From an uncultured Candidatus Saccharibacteria bacterium (GTDB lineage Bacteria; Patescibacteriota; Saccharimonadia; Saccharimonadales; Saccharimonadaceae), in NCBI GenBank assembly GCA_937981355.1, contig CALJPD010000003.1:1-60120 (forward strand): a DNA stretch of 60,120 nt, given 5' to 3'. The translations under genes and the position numbers were made by a program. The notes under the pieces were generated by a model, which saw only the letters and a list, made by a program, of their open reading frames with translations, ran no database searches and was not told the DNA's origin. Positions 27,033 through 36,034 of this stretch are shown piece after piece; positions within the stretch are counted from its first letter, which is position 1, and each line of letters begins with the position of its first letter.

Positions 27033-27743
27033 TTATTGCACTCCACCTGCCTTGAGTAGTGTCTTCAGTCCGTGCTCGCCGCCACCAAAGCCGCTGGTGG
27101 TGTAGTCGTTGACGATCATGTAGGGGAGGCCAGTGACGCCGAGCTTGAGAGCGCGGCTGGTGTTTGTAGCGATGTCGTCTTTGTGTTTCTCGTTTGTCAC
27201 ACAGTCGCGGAAGGTCTCGACGTTGAGCCCAATCGCTTCGGCCGATGTTTCAAAATAGCTGACGGGGAGGAGTGGAATTTCTTTGGGCACGGCAACACCT
27301 TTGACGCCAATGCCTTTGTCGAAGTAGTCAGCTTTGATGCGGGGCACAATGTGGTGCGTGTATTCCCAATACTTATGTTGGTCGGCCGCGCAAAATGCTG
27401 CCTCGGCACCACGTTCGGTGTTGGGCACGATATCTTTGAGAACGGCAACAATCCGGTGCTCATAGCGCAGTTTGCCCGACTTGATATACTGCTGGAAGTC
27501 TGCAGTGTTCGTGGCAGCCTCGACCTGGGCGCAGAATGAGCAGAAGTAGTCGGTGTAGTCGACAAAGACATTGGGTGCAGTGTGGCTGCCCTGCGACATG
27601 GCGCTTTGCCATGGCTCACCTTTGCCAATGTGCTTGTTGGGTGGGCGGTTGATGAGATTGTAGGCAAAGAGGCTGATGATTGTGACGACGACAATCCCAA
27701 GCATGATATGGATCAAGCTAACCCCTGTTTGTTGTGACTGCAT
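27033..27743 (-). CDS. DsbA-family thiol:disulfide oxidoreductase, membrane-anchored
   Basis: Residues about 10-30 form a transmembrane anchor. The thioredoxin-fold active site CSFC is at residues 68-71 and the cis-proline loop reads GVTGLPYMIV. DsbA-type enzymes make disulfides in exported proteins. The start overlaps the upstream membrane-protein gene by 26 bases and has AGGAGG, so the two are translationally linked and probably work as a pair. Confidence 0.88.
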   Translation of the reverse strand: MQSQQTGVSLIHIMLGIVVVTIISLFAYNLINRPPNKHIGKGEPWQSAMSQGSHTAPNVFVDYTDYFCSFCAQVEAATNTADFQQYIKSGKLRYEHRIVAVLKDIVPNTERGAEAAFCAADQHKYWEYTHHIVPRIKADYFDKGIGVKGVAVPKEIPLLPVSYFETSAEAIGLNVETFRDCVTNEKHKDDIATNTSRALKLGVTGLPYMIVNDYTTSGFGGGEHGLKTLLKAGGVQ

Positions 27744-28341
27744 GATGCTCCTCCTGCTGAGCTAATGTTATGTAGATGGCGGCAATCTGGCCCGATCGAT
27801 AGAGCGAAAAGAGACTGAGCCCAAGGGCAATAATAAGCACAATAGTGCTGGCAACTGTCGCGGCCGAAGCAGCGGCTGCTCCCGAGAAAAACACTGCCAC
27901 GATGGGGAGAATGAGCGATGTACCACAGGGTACGCAGCCCAGGCCAATTGCCGCCGCGACGGAGGCAACACCACTAAGACCAAGTTGCTGGGTGGTTTGC
28001 TGGTTGCGCTTGTTGCGTTGGGCGGTGAAGATAATAAGCGCGAGCGATATTCCTTGCAGTATTGAGACAAGCACGAGCAGCGCACCCGTCAGCGATGTCG
28101 CGGCCTGCCGAGCAATCTCCACGAACATCGTCCCGATGACGCCAAGTTTATCGATAAGCGGCAGACGAGACATAAGCAGCGTGCCATAGAATCCACCATT
28201 GGTCAGGAGAAAAATCAACCAGGCAAAGCCGAGCGCGCTAACGAGCGCTCCTGCCACATAGCGTGGCTGGCGCAGCACCTGACCAATGCCGCTTAGGGCG
28301 GTGAGGGTGGCGTGGCGTAGCGAAGGAAGGCGCTGTTTCAT
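27718..28341 (-). CDS. Polytopic membrane protein with a lone CVPC motif, partner of DsbA
   Basis: TATAAT lies 10 bases before the chosen ATG at 28341. The 208-residue protein has about five hydrophobic helices. Its only two cysteines form CVPC within a membrane-proximal helix (GLGCVPCGTSLILPI), somewhat like the PC motifs of CcdA/DsbD. Overlap with DsbA suggests it passes electrons to or from DsbA, replacing DsbB or VKOR. This role is inferred. Confidence 0.65.
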   Translation of the reverse strand: MKQRLPSLRHATLTALSGIGQVLRQPRYVAGALVSALGFAWLIFLLTNGGFYGTLLMSRLPLIDKLGVIGTMFVEIARQAATSLTGALLVLVSILQGISLALIIFTAQRNKRNQQTTQQLGLSGVASVAAAIGLGCVPCGTSLILPIVAVFFSGAAAASAATVASTIVLIIALGLSLFSLYRSGQIAAIYITLAQQEEHHAVTTNRG

Positions 28342-28398
28342 CAGTGTCTTTATTATACCACTGAGCACTGCAAACTTCTGCGGTTATCCTAGTGATGG

Positions 28399-29031
28399 CT
28401 ACTCTGTAACGCCATAGCCAAGTAGGCCAGTATAGTTGCGCTGCTGATTGGCAAAAACACGTATCTTGTTATTCTCATTACCGCCAACAGTGGTGAGCAT
28501 GCCATCGTCATTGCGCAGGACAATGTGCGTATGGTCGCCAAAGACGGGCGAAGCGCGGTAGATTGCTACGTCGCCAGGGCGGGGCTGGTAGCCGCTATCG
28601 GCTGGCTTGAAACGGCCTGCTGACTCGTAATACTCACGCAGCGTGAAGGTGCCTGGGATGCGCCAGCTACCAGTGTGTGGGTTCTTGAGCGGCGCACCAG
28701 CTTGCTGCATCGTCCAGCTGACGAAGTCGGCACACCATGCTTCGTGCGCTCCTTGGCTATATTTCGTACCAGCAGGCTGGGCAGCAAACTCCGCTTGGGT
28801 AAGCTGGATAACCTTGCGGCGAGTAGGGCTGAGGGCTTGCGTGTTGACCTCAGGAAACTGAGCTAGCCCTGGCGAACGATCGAGCGTCGCCACATGCGAC
28901 GTACCTTGGAGCTTGTAAAGGATTTTGCGCCAGCCAATCGCTGTGCCAACAATACCGCCAATAACGAGAAGGAGGGTAAGGCAGATGGTGATGATGGTTG
29001 CTCGGTGGCTGAGGGGGAATAATCGTTTCAT
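28399..29031 (-). CDS. Membrane-anchored CHAP-domain hydrolase
   Basis: I start at 29031 because TATACT lies exactly 6 bases upstream. A transmembrane helix spans about residues 12-35. The CHAP (NlpC/P60-like) domain contains AWCADFVSW with the catalytic Cys, HTHIVLRN with the catalytic His, and GDVAIYR. CHAP enzymes are peptidoglycan amidases or endopeptidases; it could act in cell division or on host wall. Confidence 0.85.
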   Translation of the reverse strand: MKRLFPLSHRATIITICLTLLLVIGGIVGTAIGWRKILYKLQGTSHVATLDRSPGLAQFPEVNTQALSPTRRKVIQLTQAEFAAQPAGTKYSQGAHEAWCADFVSWTMQQAGAPLKNPHTGSWRIPGTFTLREYYESAGRFKPADSGYQPRPGDVAIYRASPVFGDHTHIVLRNDDGMLTTVGGNENNKIRVFANQQRNYTGLLGYGVTE

Positions 29032-29140
29032 ACGTATAGTATACACCGCAGGGTGATGAGATGCTTGTTGGTTAGGTGTTGTTGGAATGGCAGGAGAGAT
29101 GTTTTGGGCTATCGATGATATGTGTTTATTTGCACACTAC

Positions 29141-30058
29141 TTATAACTCGGATAAATCAGTAAAATAAGTAAGTTCTTGCGCATTACGATATCCAAGCAA
29201 CTGAGAAACTTCCTCATCCTTGAGCTCTGCATAGGCCTTATCAGCTTCTCGCTGTCCGATAACTTTGGCCTCTTCTTCTTGCTTTGCTGTTAATTTATCT
29301 TTGGCTTGTTTTTCTGCAAGGAATGCATGCTCGGCATAGAATGCGGCAAGGGGTGGGTCGATAGCTTTTGCGAGGTCTTTTTCCAGACCTTCTCGAGCTG
29401 ATAGTCCTACCCGTGTGATAGGTCGTGCAGCGCGGTCCTCTTCATAGGCAAGGGCTAAGTCACGCGCTTTGCCTCCCATAATATGCTCAATGATTGTTGC
29501 AGTAGCCTGGTCCTTTTCTTTGGTAGAGAGCCGATAAGGAGGTTCTGTTGCTCGGTTTTCTGCAGACACACGAAGGGATACTTTGTTATATGTTGCAGTA
29601 ACATTCTCGTAGTCCGTACCAAGTAGCCTTTTTATACGGAGAGTTTGATGAAGCGCTAGTAAATGTACGAGCGGGTCACAATGCTTAAGCTCAAGACCTT
29701 CCCTTGCGAATACTGCGAACATGCCGCCTATACTTCCGATCGTCGCACCAGCCATACTAATAGTAGCAAAGGAGAGGGGGAAGTTTTCCATTGCATAACC
29801 AATATCACTTACGCTATCGTATATGACACGATTTACAGCACAAACGCCAAGTGCCATTGATCCTATCATAATCTCTTTAGATGCATTATGCTCGAAATAC
29901 TGAGTAGCCTCTGGTAATACTCTCCCTTCTTCTAAAAAACACGCGAGAGCATCTTGGTCAACTTTGTCAATTTTTTTCTGAGGGCAGTTCGCCCAATAAT
30001 GACGAAAGTCTTTCTCGAGATCTCGATCATTGTAGCGAGGGTATGATATAAGTGCCAT
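29141..30058 (-). CDS. Hypothetical membrane protein with charged C-terminal coiled coil
   Basis: TTAGGAGACC precedes the ATG. The 305-residue product has two hydrophobic segments at about residues 68-85 and 97-117 and a long E/K/A-rich helical region at about 215-290. I recognise no family. Confidence 0.65.
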   Translation of the reverse strand: MALISYPRYNDRDLEKDFRHYWANCPQKKIDKVDQDALACFLEEGRVLPEATQYFEHNASKEIMIGSMALGVCAVNRVIYDSVSDIGYAMENFPLSFATISMAGATIGSIGGMFAVFAREGLELKHCDPLVHLLALHQTLRIKRLLGTDYENVTATYNKVSLRVSAENRATEPPYRLSTKEKDQATATIIEHIMGGKARDLALAYEEDRAARPITRVGLSAREGLEKDLAKAIDPPLAAFYAEHAFLAEKQAKDKLTAKQEEEAKVIGQREADKAYAELKDEEVSQLLGYRNAQELTYFTDLSEL

Positions 30059-30168
30059 CGTGGTCTCCTAACGAATAACTATGTAACACTACTATTCTAT
30101 CGTAGAAGGTGGTTGCGCTACTGTCAAGGTTGTATATTGTTCATCTTTCGCTTTCTTCTCCTCTATGC

Positions 30169-30280
30169 TATAATTCAGCCCAACGGATGGTTGGTTGGCT
30201 TATAACAATATAATGCCCTGAGAGTGATTCAAGCAGAGGCCCGTTTGGGTGTGGGGCTCGTAGCATAAGAAAGGAGTTTT
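30169..30280 (+). promoter_or_regulatory. Promoter and structured 5' leader of the ABC-2 exporter, candidate riboswitch
   Basis: TGCTATAAT (TATAAT 30169-30174) places the transcript start near 30181. CCCAACGG (30179-30186) can pair with CCGTTTGGG (30241-30249), enclosing a hairpin GGCTTATA-ACAA-TATAATGCC and a third small stem CCT/AGG, i.e. a three-way-junction shape. AAGGAG and the ATG follow about 25 bases later. I do not match it to a known riboswitch class. Confidence 0.4.
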
Positions 30281-31045
30281 ATGACTCAAACCAAACCAAT
30301 TATAACGGTGGATGGCTTGACTAAAGCCTATGCCGGCACGCCAGTGGTGGATGGGATATCCTTCACGGTTAAGACGGGCGAGATTTTTGGCCTGCTGGGG
30401 CCTAATGGCGCTGGTAAGACCACGACGCTGGAGATGCTCGAAGCGCTGCGGTCAATTGATGCTGGCCAGGCGACCATTGACAGCATTGATGTCGCCAAAC
30501 AGCCCAAGCAAATTAAGCAAATTATCGGTATCCAACTGCAGTCGACCACCTTTTATGATAAGCTGACCCTGCGTGAGCAGCTACGCATGTTTGCGAGCCT
30601 CTACGGCCAGCGCGTTGATGCTGATGCTTTGCTCGCGAAGGTGCAGCTCAGTGCGAAGGCGGGCAGCTATGTCGAGCAGCTCAGCGGTGGGCAAAAGCAG
30701 CGCTTTGCGATTGCTGCGACGCTTGTGAACCAGCCCAAGGTACTCTTTTTGGATGAGCCGACTACGGGCCTGGACCCGCAAGCACGGCGCAATCTGTGGG
30801 AGCTGATCAAGACGATTCGCGATGAAGGCATTACCATTGTGCTCACCACTCACTATATGGATGAGGCCGAGCTGCTGTGTGATCGCCTGGCGATTATGGA
30901 TGCGGGCAAGATTATCACCATTGATACGCCGCAGCATCTTATCGAGCAGCTGCTAGCTCGTGGCTTTACCAAGCAGCAAACGGTCGAGCCCGCCAACTTA
31001 GAGGATGTGTTTATTGATTTAACCGGCAAGGCCATTCGGGAGTAG
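30281..31045 (+). CDS. ABC transporter ATP-binding protein (ABC-2/drug-export type)
   Basis: Walker A GPNGAGKTTT, signature LSGGQKQRF, Walker B VLFLDEPTTGLD and the H-loop THYMDEAE are all intact. The 254-residue length and end (NLEDVFIDLTG) are typical of DrrA/CcmA-like subunits. It abuts the permease gene (TAG then ATG). It energises export of an unknown substrate. Confidence 0.92.
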   Translation: MTQTKPIITVDGLTKAYAGTPVVDGISFTVKTGEIFGLLGPNGAGKTTTLEMLEALRSIDAGQATIDSIDVAKQPKQIKQIIGIQLQSTTFYDKLTLREQLRMFASLYGQRVDADALLAKVQLSAKAGSYVEQLSGGQKQRFAIAATLVNQPKVLFLDEPTTGLDPQARRNLWELIKTIRDEGITIVLTTHYMDEAELLCDRLAIMDAGKIITIDTPQHLIEQLLARGFTKQQTVEPANLEDVFIDLTGKAIRE

Positions 31046-32164
31046 ATGATGCGAGTCAAGTCATATTGGATTGGAGTATATGGGCAGGTGCGCGCCCTGC
31101 AAAAGCGCTTTATGCGTGATGGGATGTCACTGTTTTTTACCTTTTTGTTTCCACTAATATTCCTCTTGGTGTTTGGTGCGATTTTTAATAACCAAACCAC
31201 TAGCTTTGATGTGGCGATTATTAACCACTCGAAGAGTGAATTTGCCAAGCAGTTTGTGGAGCAAGCCAAGGCAAACAACGACACGACGCTCAAAGTGAAG
31301 GACGTCAAGGATATGCAGGACGCGCGCGAGAAGCTGAAGCACTCGGAGCTCAGTGGCATCATCGAGCTGCCAGCCGACTTTGGCACCGTGACGCCGGCTC
31401 AGGGGCGTCCGAGCGGCACTTTGCGCGTGCTCTACGCGAAGGGCTCGGAGCAGTCTGGTAACACGCTAACGGCTATTATGGGGCAGATTATTGATGGCAT
31501 CAATAAGGGTATGGGCCAGCCCGAGCCACCACTGAAGGTTGCGGGCCAAGCTGTGGGCGACGAGCAGCTCAAGACCTTCGACTATACCTTTACTGGCCTG
31601 CTCGCCTTTAGTTTGTTGAGTATGGGAATCTTTGGCCTAGCTAACCAGATGCCGACAGAGAAGCAAAAGGGCTCCTACCGGCGTCTTCGGGCGTCGCCCT
31701 TTACAGCAGGGCAGCTGATCCTGGCAGTAGGCATCCACTACACGATTGTATCGCTGCTGAGTGCCGCTATGATGCTGGCGGTCGGGATGAGTGTCTTCCA
31801 CTTCAACATGCGTGGTGACTGGCTACTGGCCGTGCTGTTTCTTACGCTGTCCGCGCTGCTGATGGTAGGGTTTGGCTTGCTGGTTGGCGGATGGGCCAAG
31901 AATGAGAACCAGTCGGCACCGCTGGGTAACCTGGTAGCCTTCCCGATGATGTTTCTTTCTGGCACCTTCTTCCCGTCCTTTATGTTCCCGGAGTGGCTGC
32001 GCACGCTGAGTCAGTTCGTCCCGATGACACCTGTGACTGATGGTCTGCGCCTCATCATGACCGAGCATGCCAGCCTGGCAGAGGTGCTGCCATACGCTGG
32101 CGCTGTTGGCTTATGGATGCTGGTGGTGTATATTGCGGCGATAAAGCTGTTCCGGTGGGAATAA
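31046..32164 (+). CDS. ABC-2 type permease
   Basis: The 372-residue protein has an N-terminal transmembrane helix (about 30-50), an extracytoplasmic domain (about 55-175), and five C-terminal helices containing the ABC-2 pattern LSGTFFPSFMFPEWLRTLSQFVPMTP. It partners the ATPase upstream as a DrrB/YhgE-like exporter for drugs or lipids. The start directly follows the ATPase stop. Confidence 0.9.
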   Translation: MMRVKSYWIGVYGQVRALQKRFMRDGMSLFFTFLFPLIFLLVFGAIFNNQTTSFDVAIINHSKSEFAKQFVEQAKANNDTTLKVKDVKDMQDAREKLKHSELSGIIELPADFGTVTPAQGRPSGTLRVLYAKGSEQSGNTLTAIMGQIIDGINKGMGQPEPPLKVAGQAVGDEQLKTFDYTFTGLLAFSLLSMGIFGLANQMPTEKQKGSYRRLRASPFTAGQLILAVGIHYTIVSLLSAAMMLAVGMSVFHFNMRGDWLLAVLFLTLSALLMVGFGLLVGGWAKNENQSAPLGNLVAFPMMFLSGTFFPSFMFPEWLRTLSQFVPMTPVTDGLRLIMTEHASLAEVLPYAGAVGLWMLVVYIAAIKLFRWE

Positions 32165-32185
32165 CGAAATAACGAAATAACGAAC
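32162..32185 (+). repeat. Three 8-base tandem repeats (TAACGAAA/C) at the permease stop
   Basis: Units at 32162-32169, 32170-32177 and 32178-32185; the first TAA is the permease stop codon. It changes spacing between the permease and the thioredoxin-like gene. Confidence 0.8.
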
Positions 32186-32201
32186 AAAAGGAGGGGGGGA
32201 G

Positions 32202-32786
32202 ATGCGTCGAAGCACACAGGTGATAATAACAGGGGTGGTTATTGTTATAACCATCAGCTTGGTTGGCACGGCGTGGTATCTTCAGCAGCATCGCCCCCAG
32301 CCTGCAAGGCAGACAGACGCTGCAAGGTTTCAGGCAGAGTATCCACGGGTTGCGGCAGATAACCGTTTTGTCTACGCACGTGATGTTGCTGTGCTCGATG
32401 TACTAGAGCATGGCACGGGCGTGGTGTTTCTTGGCTACCCGCAGTGCCCGTGGTGCCAGCAGCTGAGCGAGTATGTCGACCAAGCCGCTCGTGCTGAGGG
32501 TGTTGCTGCGATTCACTATCTTAATATTCGTCAGGCACGCGCTAGTAAGAACGAGACATACCAAAAGCTGGTGGCGCGTCTTGCGCCCTACCTCAGTAAG
32601 GATGAGAACGGCCAACCGCGGATTTTTGTGCCTGATGTGACGATCGTCAAGCATGGGTCAATCGTGTGGCGTTACAAGGAAGAGCCGACGGAGGACAATA
32701 CTACCCCCGATCGCTACTGGACTGCAGAGCGGGCTCAGCGGGCAGTTGCGCAGCTGCGGCGTGCGATGCAGACAATGAAGCGCTAG
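32202..32786 (+). CDS. Membrane-anchored thioredoxin-like protein (CPWC)
   Basis: AGGAGGGGGG precedes the ATG. After an N-terminal transmembrane helix (about residues 7-28) comes a thioredoxin-like fold with YPQCPWCQQL at about residues 80-89 and FVPDVTIVKHG containing the cis-Pro. It resembles bacteriocin-transport accessory/thioredoxin-like proteins. Position after an ABC exporter suggests oxidative folding or reduction of the exported product, or general thiol repair outside the membrane. Confidence 0.75.
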   Translation: MRRSTQVIITGVVIVITISLVGTAWYLQQHRPQPARQTDAARFQAEYPRVAADNRFVYARDVAVLDVLEHGTGVVFLGYPQCPWCQQLSEYVDQAARAEGVAAIHYLNIRQARASKNETYQKLVARLAPYLSKDENGQPRIFVPDVTIVKHGSIVWRYKEEPTEDNTTPDRYWTAERAQRAVAQLRRAMQTMKR

Positions 32787-32844
32787 ACTGGGCGCTATGC
32801 AGATAACAAAACGGAAATACTGCTGCTATGACAGAGGAGATAAT

Positions 32845-33153
32845 ATGACGTATCAATTCATTCAAGATGCCTACCAAGCGCGGCGTGGTGGGTCGTCACG
32901 AGTGCTTGATGTGTGCTGCGAAGGCTGCGCCAAGCACGTGACGTTTTACCAAAAGGATGGCCCAGGTTCGCTGCGGCGCATGTATGTCGACCGTTTTATC
33001 GATATGACTCCAGCTGGTGATGAGCTATGCTGCCCGCACTGCCAGCGCGTCCTTGGCATTCTCATCACGTATGCCAAGGAAAACCGCCTGGCTTATCGGC
33101 TTTTTGTCGATGCGGTGACGAAGCGGATTGTGCCGCGTCGGCAGGTAGGGTAG
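32845..33153 (+). CDS. Small zinc-ribbon-like protein
   Basis: GAGGAG precedes the ATG at 32845. The 102-residue product has two cysteine pairs, VCCEGC and LCCPHC, about 45 residues apart, a probable zinc-binding arrangement, with a basic C-terminus. Function unknown; it may bind nucleic acid. Confidence 0.6.
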   Translation: MTYQFIQDAYQARRGGSSRVLDVCCEGCAKHVTFYQKDGPGSLRRMYVDRFIDMTPAGDELCCPHCQRVLGILITYAKENRLAYRLFVDAVTKRIVPRRQVG

Positions 33154-33165
33154 TGACCCTACCTG
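33142..33165. terminator. Hairpin overlapping the stop of the zinc-ribbon gene
   Basis: CAGGTAGGGT (33142-33151) pairs perfectly with ACCCTACCTG (33156-33165) around a 4-base loop and contains the TAG stop. There is no T-run, so termination strength is uncertain. Confidence 0.55.
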
Positions 33166-33187
33166 TGCTGGTGCTATACTGAATACC

Positions 33188-33763
33188 ATGATACATACCA
33201 CGCTTTATTTTGTCCGTCATGGTCAGACAGATGCCAATATCGCAGCGGCGCAGAGCAATGAGGCTCATGATAGTAACGTGCCACTTAATCGTGTTGGGGC
33301 GGGGCAAGCTGCTGCGGTTGCGCGTGAGCTGGAGAAACTTACTCCGGCGGCGATCATCACATCACCATTGCTGCGCGCTCGTCAAACAGCGGGGCAGATT
33401 GCGATGTATCACCCGACAGTCCCGCTGATAGAAATGGCAGACTTAGCGGAGCGATCGATTGGCACGGTAGCCAATCGCAGTTGGCACCGGCTGTTTGATG
33501 TCGATGAGAACATTCAGCCAGAAGGCGGCGAGTCGGTGCGGGATTTTTTGACGCGGCTCTACCGAGCCTATTGCTCAATTGCCACGAACTATGCTGGTCA
33601 GACGGTCATCGTTGTGGCGTATGGCGGTGGGCACCATGCCTTGTATGCCTATGCTCACGATCTACCGCGGCGCGGCAATATGCGCCGCGAGCTGCTTGAT
33701 AATGGCGAGGCGCGGCGGTATACAATTTGGCCGCATTCTGTGCCAACGTGTAGTAAGCTATAA
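33188..33763 (+). CDS. Histidine phosphatase (phosphoglycerate mutase-like) protein
   Basis: The N-terminus carries the catalytic LYFVRHGQTDAN (RHG motif), and VIVVAYGGGHHALY holds the second histidine. Length 191 residues is typical. Members dephosphorylate sugars, nucleotides or proteins; the substrate cannot be told. TGCTATACT (TATACT 33175-33180) lies 7 bases before the ATG. Confidence 0.85.
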   Translation: MIHTTLYFVRHGQTDANIAAAQSNEAHDSNVPLNRVGAGQAAAVARELEKLTPAAIITSPLLRARQTAGQIAMYHPTVPLIEMADLAERSIGTVANRSWHRLFDVDENIQPEGGESVRDFLTRLYRAYCSIATNYAGQTVIVVAYGGGHHALYAYAHDLPRRGNMRRELLDNGEARRYTIWPHSVPTCSKL

Positions 33764-33780
33764 GAGCCCAAAGCGCCTGA

Positions 33781-34134
33781 TCACTGGGTGCACTCTAACC
33801 ACTGTTTTAGTACGACTGCCTGGTTATGCTCTGTATCCTTTGCGCCGTATAGTAGCGTCACGACAGGGTGATTGGACCAGGCATTTTTTGCTGCAGCGGC
33901 AGCTGGATTGGTATCGAGCTCTTTTTTATAACGTGCTGAAAACTCTGTAAACTTTTCTGGATCATGGTGAAACCAGTGACGTAATTCATCAGTTGGTGCA
34001 ATGTCCTTTGCCCACTCATCAAGTGCCGCGTGCTCTTTGCTGATGCCTCGTGGCCAGAGTCGATCGACTAAGACACGATAGCCATCGTGTGGTGTTGCTA
34101 ATTCGTAGATTCGCGTAATTTTGTAGGTGGTCAT
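33781..34134 (-). CDS. DUF488 family protein
   Basis: The 117-residue product has VLVDRLWPRGISKEHAALDEW followed by LRHWFHHDPEKF.EF..RYKKEL, the complete DUF488 signature. The biochemical role of the family is unknown. GAGAGG precedes the ATG. It converges on the phosphatase gene. Confidence 0.9.
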   Translation of the reverse strand: MTTYKITRIYELATPHDGYRVLVDRLWPRGISKEHAALDEWAKDIAPTDELRHWFHHDPEKFTEFSARYKKELDTNPAAAAAKNAWSNHPVVTLLYGAKDTEHNQAVVLKQWLECTQ

Positions 34135-34194
34135 ACTACCTCTCGTGCTATTGTAGCATAGAAGGTGAGACGGTGATTGTATGGTGAGTAAAGC

Positions 34195-35862
34195 TTATTT
34201 ATCGTCCTTGTTTGCGGTCAAGGTGCGCTGGGGCAAGAAGAGGGCAACAAGGAAGCCTGTGGCCATAAGCGCGGCGCTGATGATAAAAATCTGGTGCAAG
34301 GAGTCGCTAAAGGCATTGAGAATGCGCGTCGTGTAGTCGTTTTGCTGCTGGCTTAGCTGCTGCTGGGCACGTGCGCGAGCTGGAGCAGGTAGCTGGGCCA
34401 TACCTTTGGCTGCACCCTGGCTGATGGCGTCGCGCTGGCTATTGATACGGAGCAGAGTATCGGCATTGAGCTCGCCATCGAGTTGTCGAGCGGCTTGTGG
34501 CGCGTGGCGCAGCGTCTGGATATAGGGAATCTGATTAACATCGCCAAGGCTGTGCAAGATGCCACTGGTGAGCACGCCCGCAAAGATAGCTGTCCCCACC
34601 GTTGAGCCAAGCCCGCGGAAGAGCTGTACGCTCGAGGTAGCAGCGCCGAGATCCTGCTGGCGGAATTCATTTTGTACGGCGAGGGTAAGGATGGGCATAC
34701 ACATCCCCATGCCAAAGCCAGCGAGTGCCATGATGATTGCCTCATGCCAGTAGGGTGAGGTGGGCTGAAGCGTGATGAGCGAGAGAATGCTTACTGCGGT
34801 GATGGCGCAGCCAATGACGATATAGCGCTTGTATACACCTGTCCGGCTGATGATCTGCCCCACGCCGATAGAGCTGATCATCATTCCGCCCACCATTGGC
34901 AAGAGCATCAGGCCAGCCTGCGAGGCAGTCGCGCCAAAGACTTGCTGATTAAATTGCGTGAGGTAGAGGATTGCTCCCAGAAAGGCTGCACCAAAGAGCA
35001 GGCTAATGAGCATAATGAGGCGGTAGGTGGGGTTGCGGAAGAAGCGGAGAGGGAGGATGGGCTGAGCGGCTTTGCGCTCAAGCCAGAGAAAGACACCACC
35101 GGCAAGAGTGGCAATAGTCAGCAGTACGCTCTTGATGAGAGTAAGAGTAATGCCACGGTCGATGACACTCTTAAAGACCATCTCCGTATTGTCTACTGCC
35201 AAGACAAGCGCCGCCAGGGCAATGGTGATGAAAAGAGCGCCAAGGTAGTCTGGCTTGTGCTTGCTGTCGTGCTTGATTTGTGGGCAATAGCGGATGATGA
35301 GAGCAGTGGCGATGATGCCAATTGGTACGTTGATAAAGAATGTCCAGCGCCAGTCGGTTGTGACGCCAAAGATGGTCGCACCATCAGTTAGCCAGCCACC
35401 AAGCAATGGCCCCGCTACCGAGCTCATACCAAAGGTCGCACCGATGAGCCCTTGCCAGCGGCCCCGCTCTTTGGGCGTAAAGAGATCGCCGACAATAGTA
35501 AAGGCGTTGGCGGTGATAATACCACCACCAATTCCTTGCAGCGCCCGCCACGCAATGAGCCATTCTACGGTTGGCGCGATACCGCTGAGTAAGGAGCCAA
35601 TAGTAAAAATTGCCACGCCACTGAGTAAAAGTGGCTTGCGGCCATACATGTCGCTTAGCTTACCGGCTAGCGGCACTGTCACAGTGGTGGTGAGCATATA
35701 GGCAGTAACGATAAAGCCAAGAGAGGAGAAGCTATTGAATTCCTTGACGATTGCGCCTAGTGCCGTTGCCACGATGGTTTGGTCGAGCGCCACGAGGAAG
35801 AGGGCGCTCATCACGGCAAGCATGACGATGAGTTTGTGACGTTGGGGCAGATGATGGAGCAT
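34195..35862 (-). CDS. MFS multidrug efflux transporter (EmrB/QacA, DHA2 type)
   Basis: The 555-residue protein has about 14 hydrophobic helices, LDQTIVATALGAI in helix 1 (DHA2 motif D1), GKLSDMYGRKPLLLSG (motif A) and the antiporter motif C-like GPLLGGWL. It exports drugs in exchange for protons. AAGGAA lies upstream. No local regulator is adjacent. Confidence 0.92.
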   Translation of the reverse strand: MLHHLPQRHKLIVMLAVMSALFLVALDQTIVATALGAIVKEFNSFSSLGFIVTAYMLTTTVTVPLAGKLSDMYGRKPLLLSGVAIFTIGSLLSGIAPTVEWLIAWRALQGIGGGIITANAFTIVGDLFTPKERGRWQGLIGATFGMSSVAGPLLGGWLTDGATIFGVTTDWRWTFFINVPIGIIATALIIRYCPQIKHDSKHKPDYLGALFITIALAALVLAVDNTEMVFKSVIDRGITLTLIKSVLLTIATLAGGVFLWLERKAAQPILPLRFFRNPTYRLIMLISLLFGAAFLGAILYLTQFNQQVFGATASQAGLMLLPMVGGMMISSIGVGQIISRTGVYKRYIVIGCAITAVSILSLITLQPTSPYWHEAIIMALAGFGMGMCMPILTLAVQNEFRQQDLGAATSSVQLFRGLGSTVGTAIFAGVLTSGILHSLGDVNQIPYIQTLRHAPQAARQLDGELNADTLLRINSQRDAISQGAAKGMAQLPAPARARAQQQLSQQQNDYTTRILNAFSDSLHQIFIISAALMATGFLVALFLPQRTLTANKDDK

Positions 35863-36034
35863 ACAATTCCTTGGTTAGTTACTATAGTTGATATTCCGAA
35901 ATGTAAAATAAGGTTCTTGCTCTCGTTCGAGTACATACTTCTCCTCTCGACTCCTATACGACTTTGAGATATGTCAGGTAGAGAACTGTCAACCAAATAC
36001 GCTATGATACGCCGAATAGAACTGTTTGTCAATT

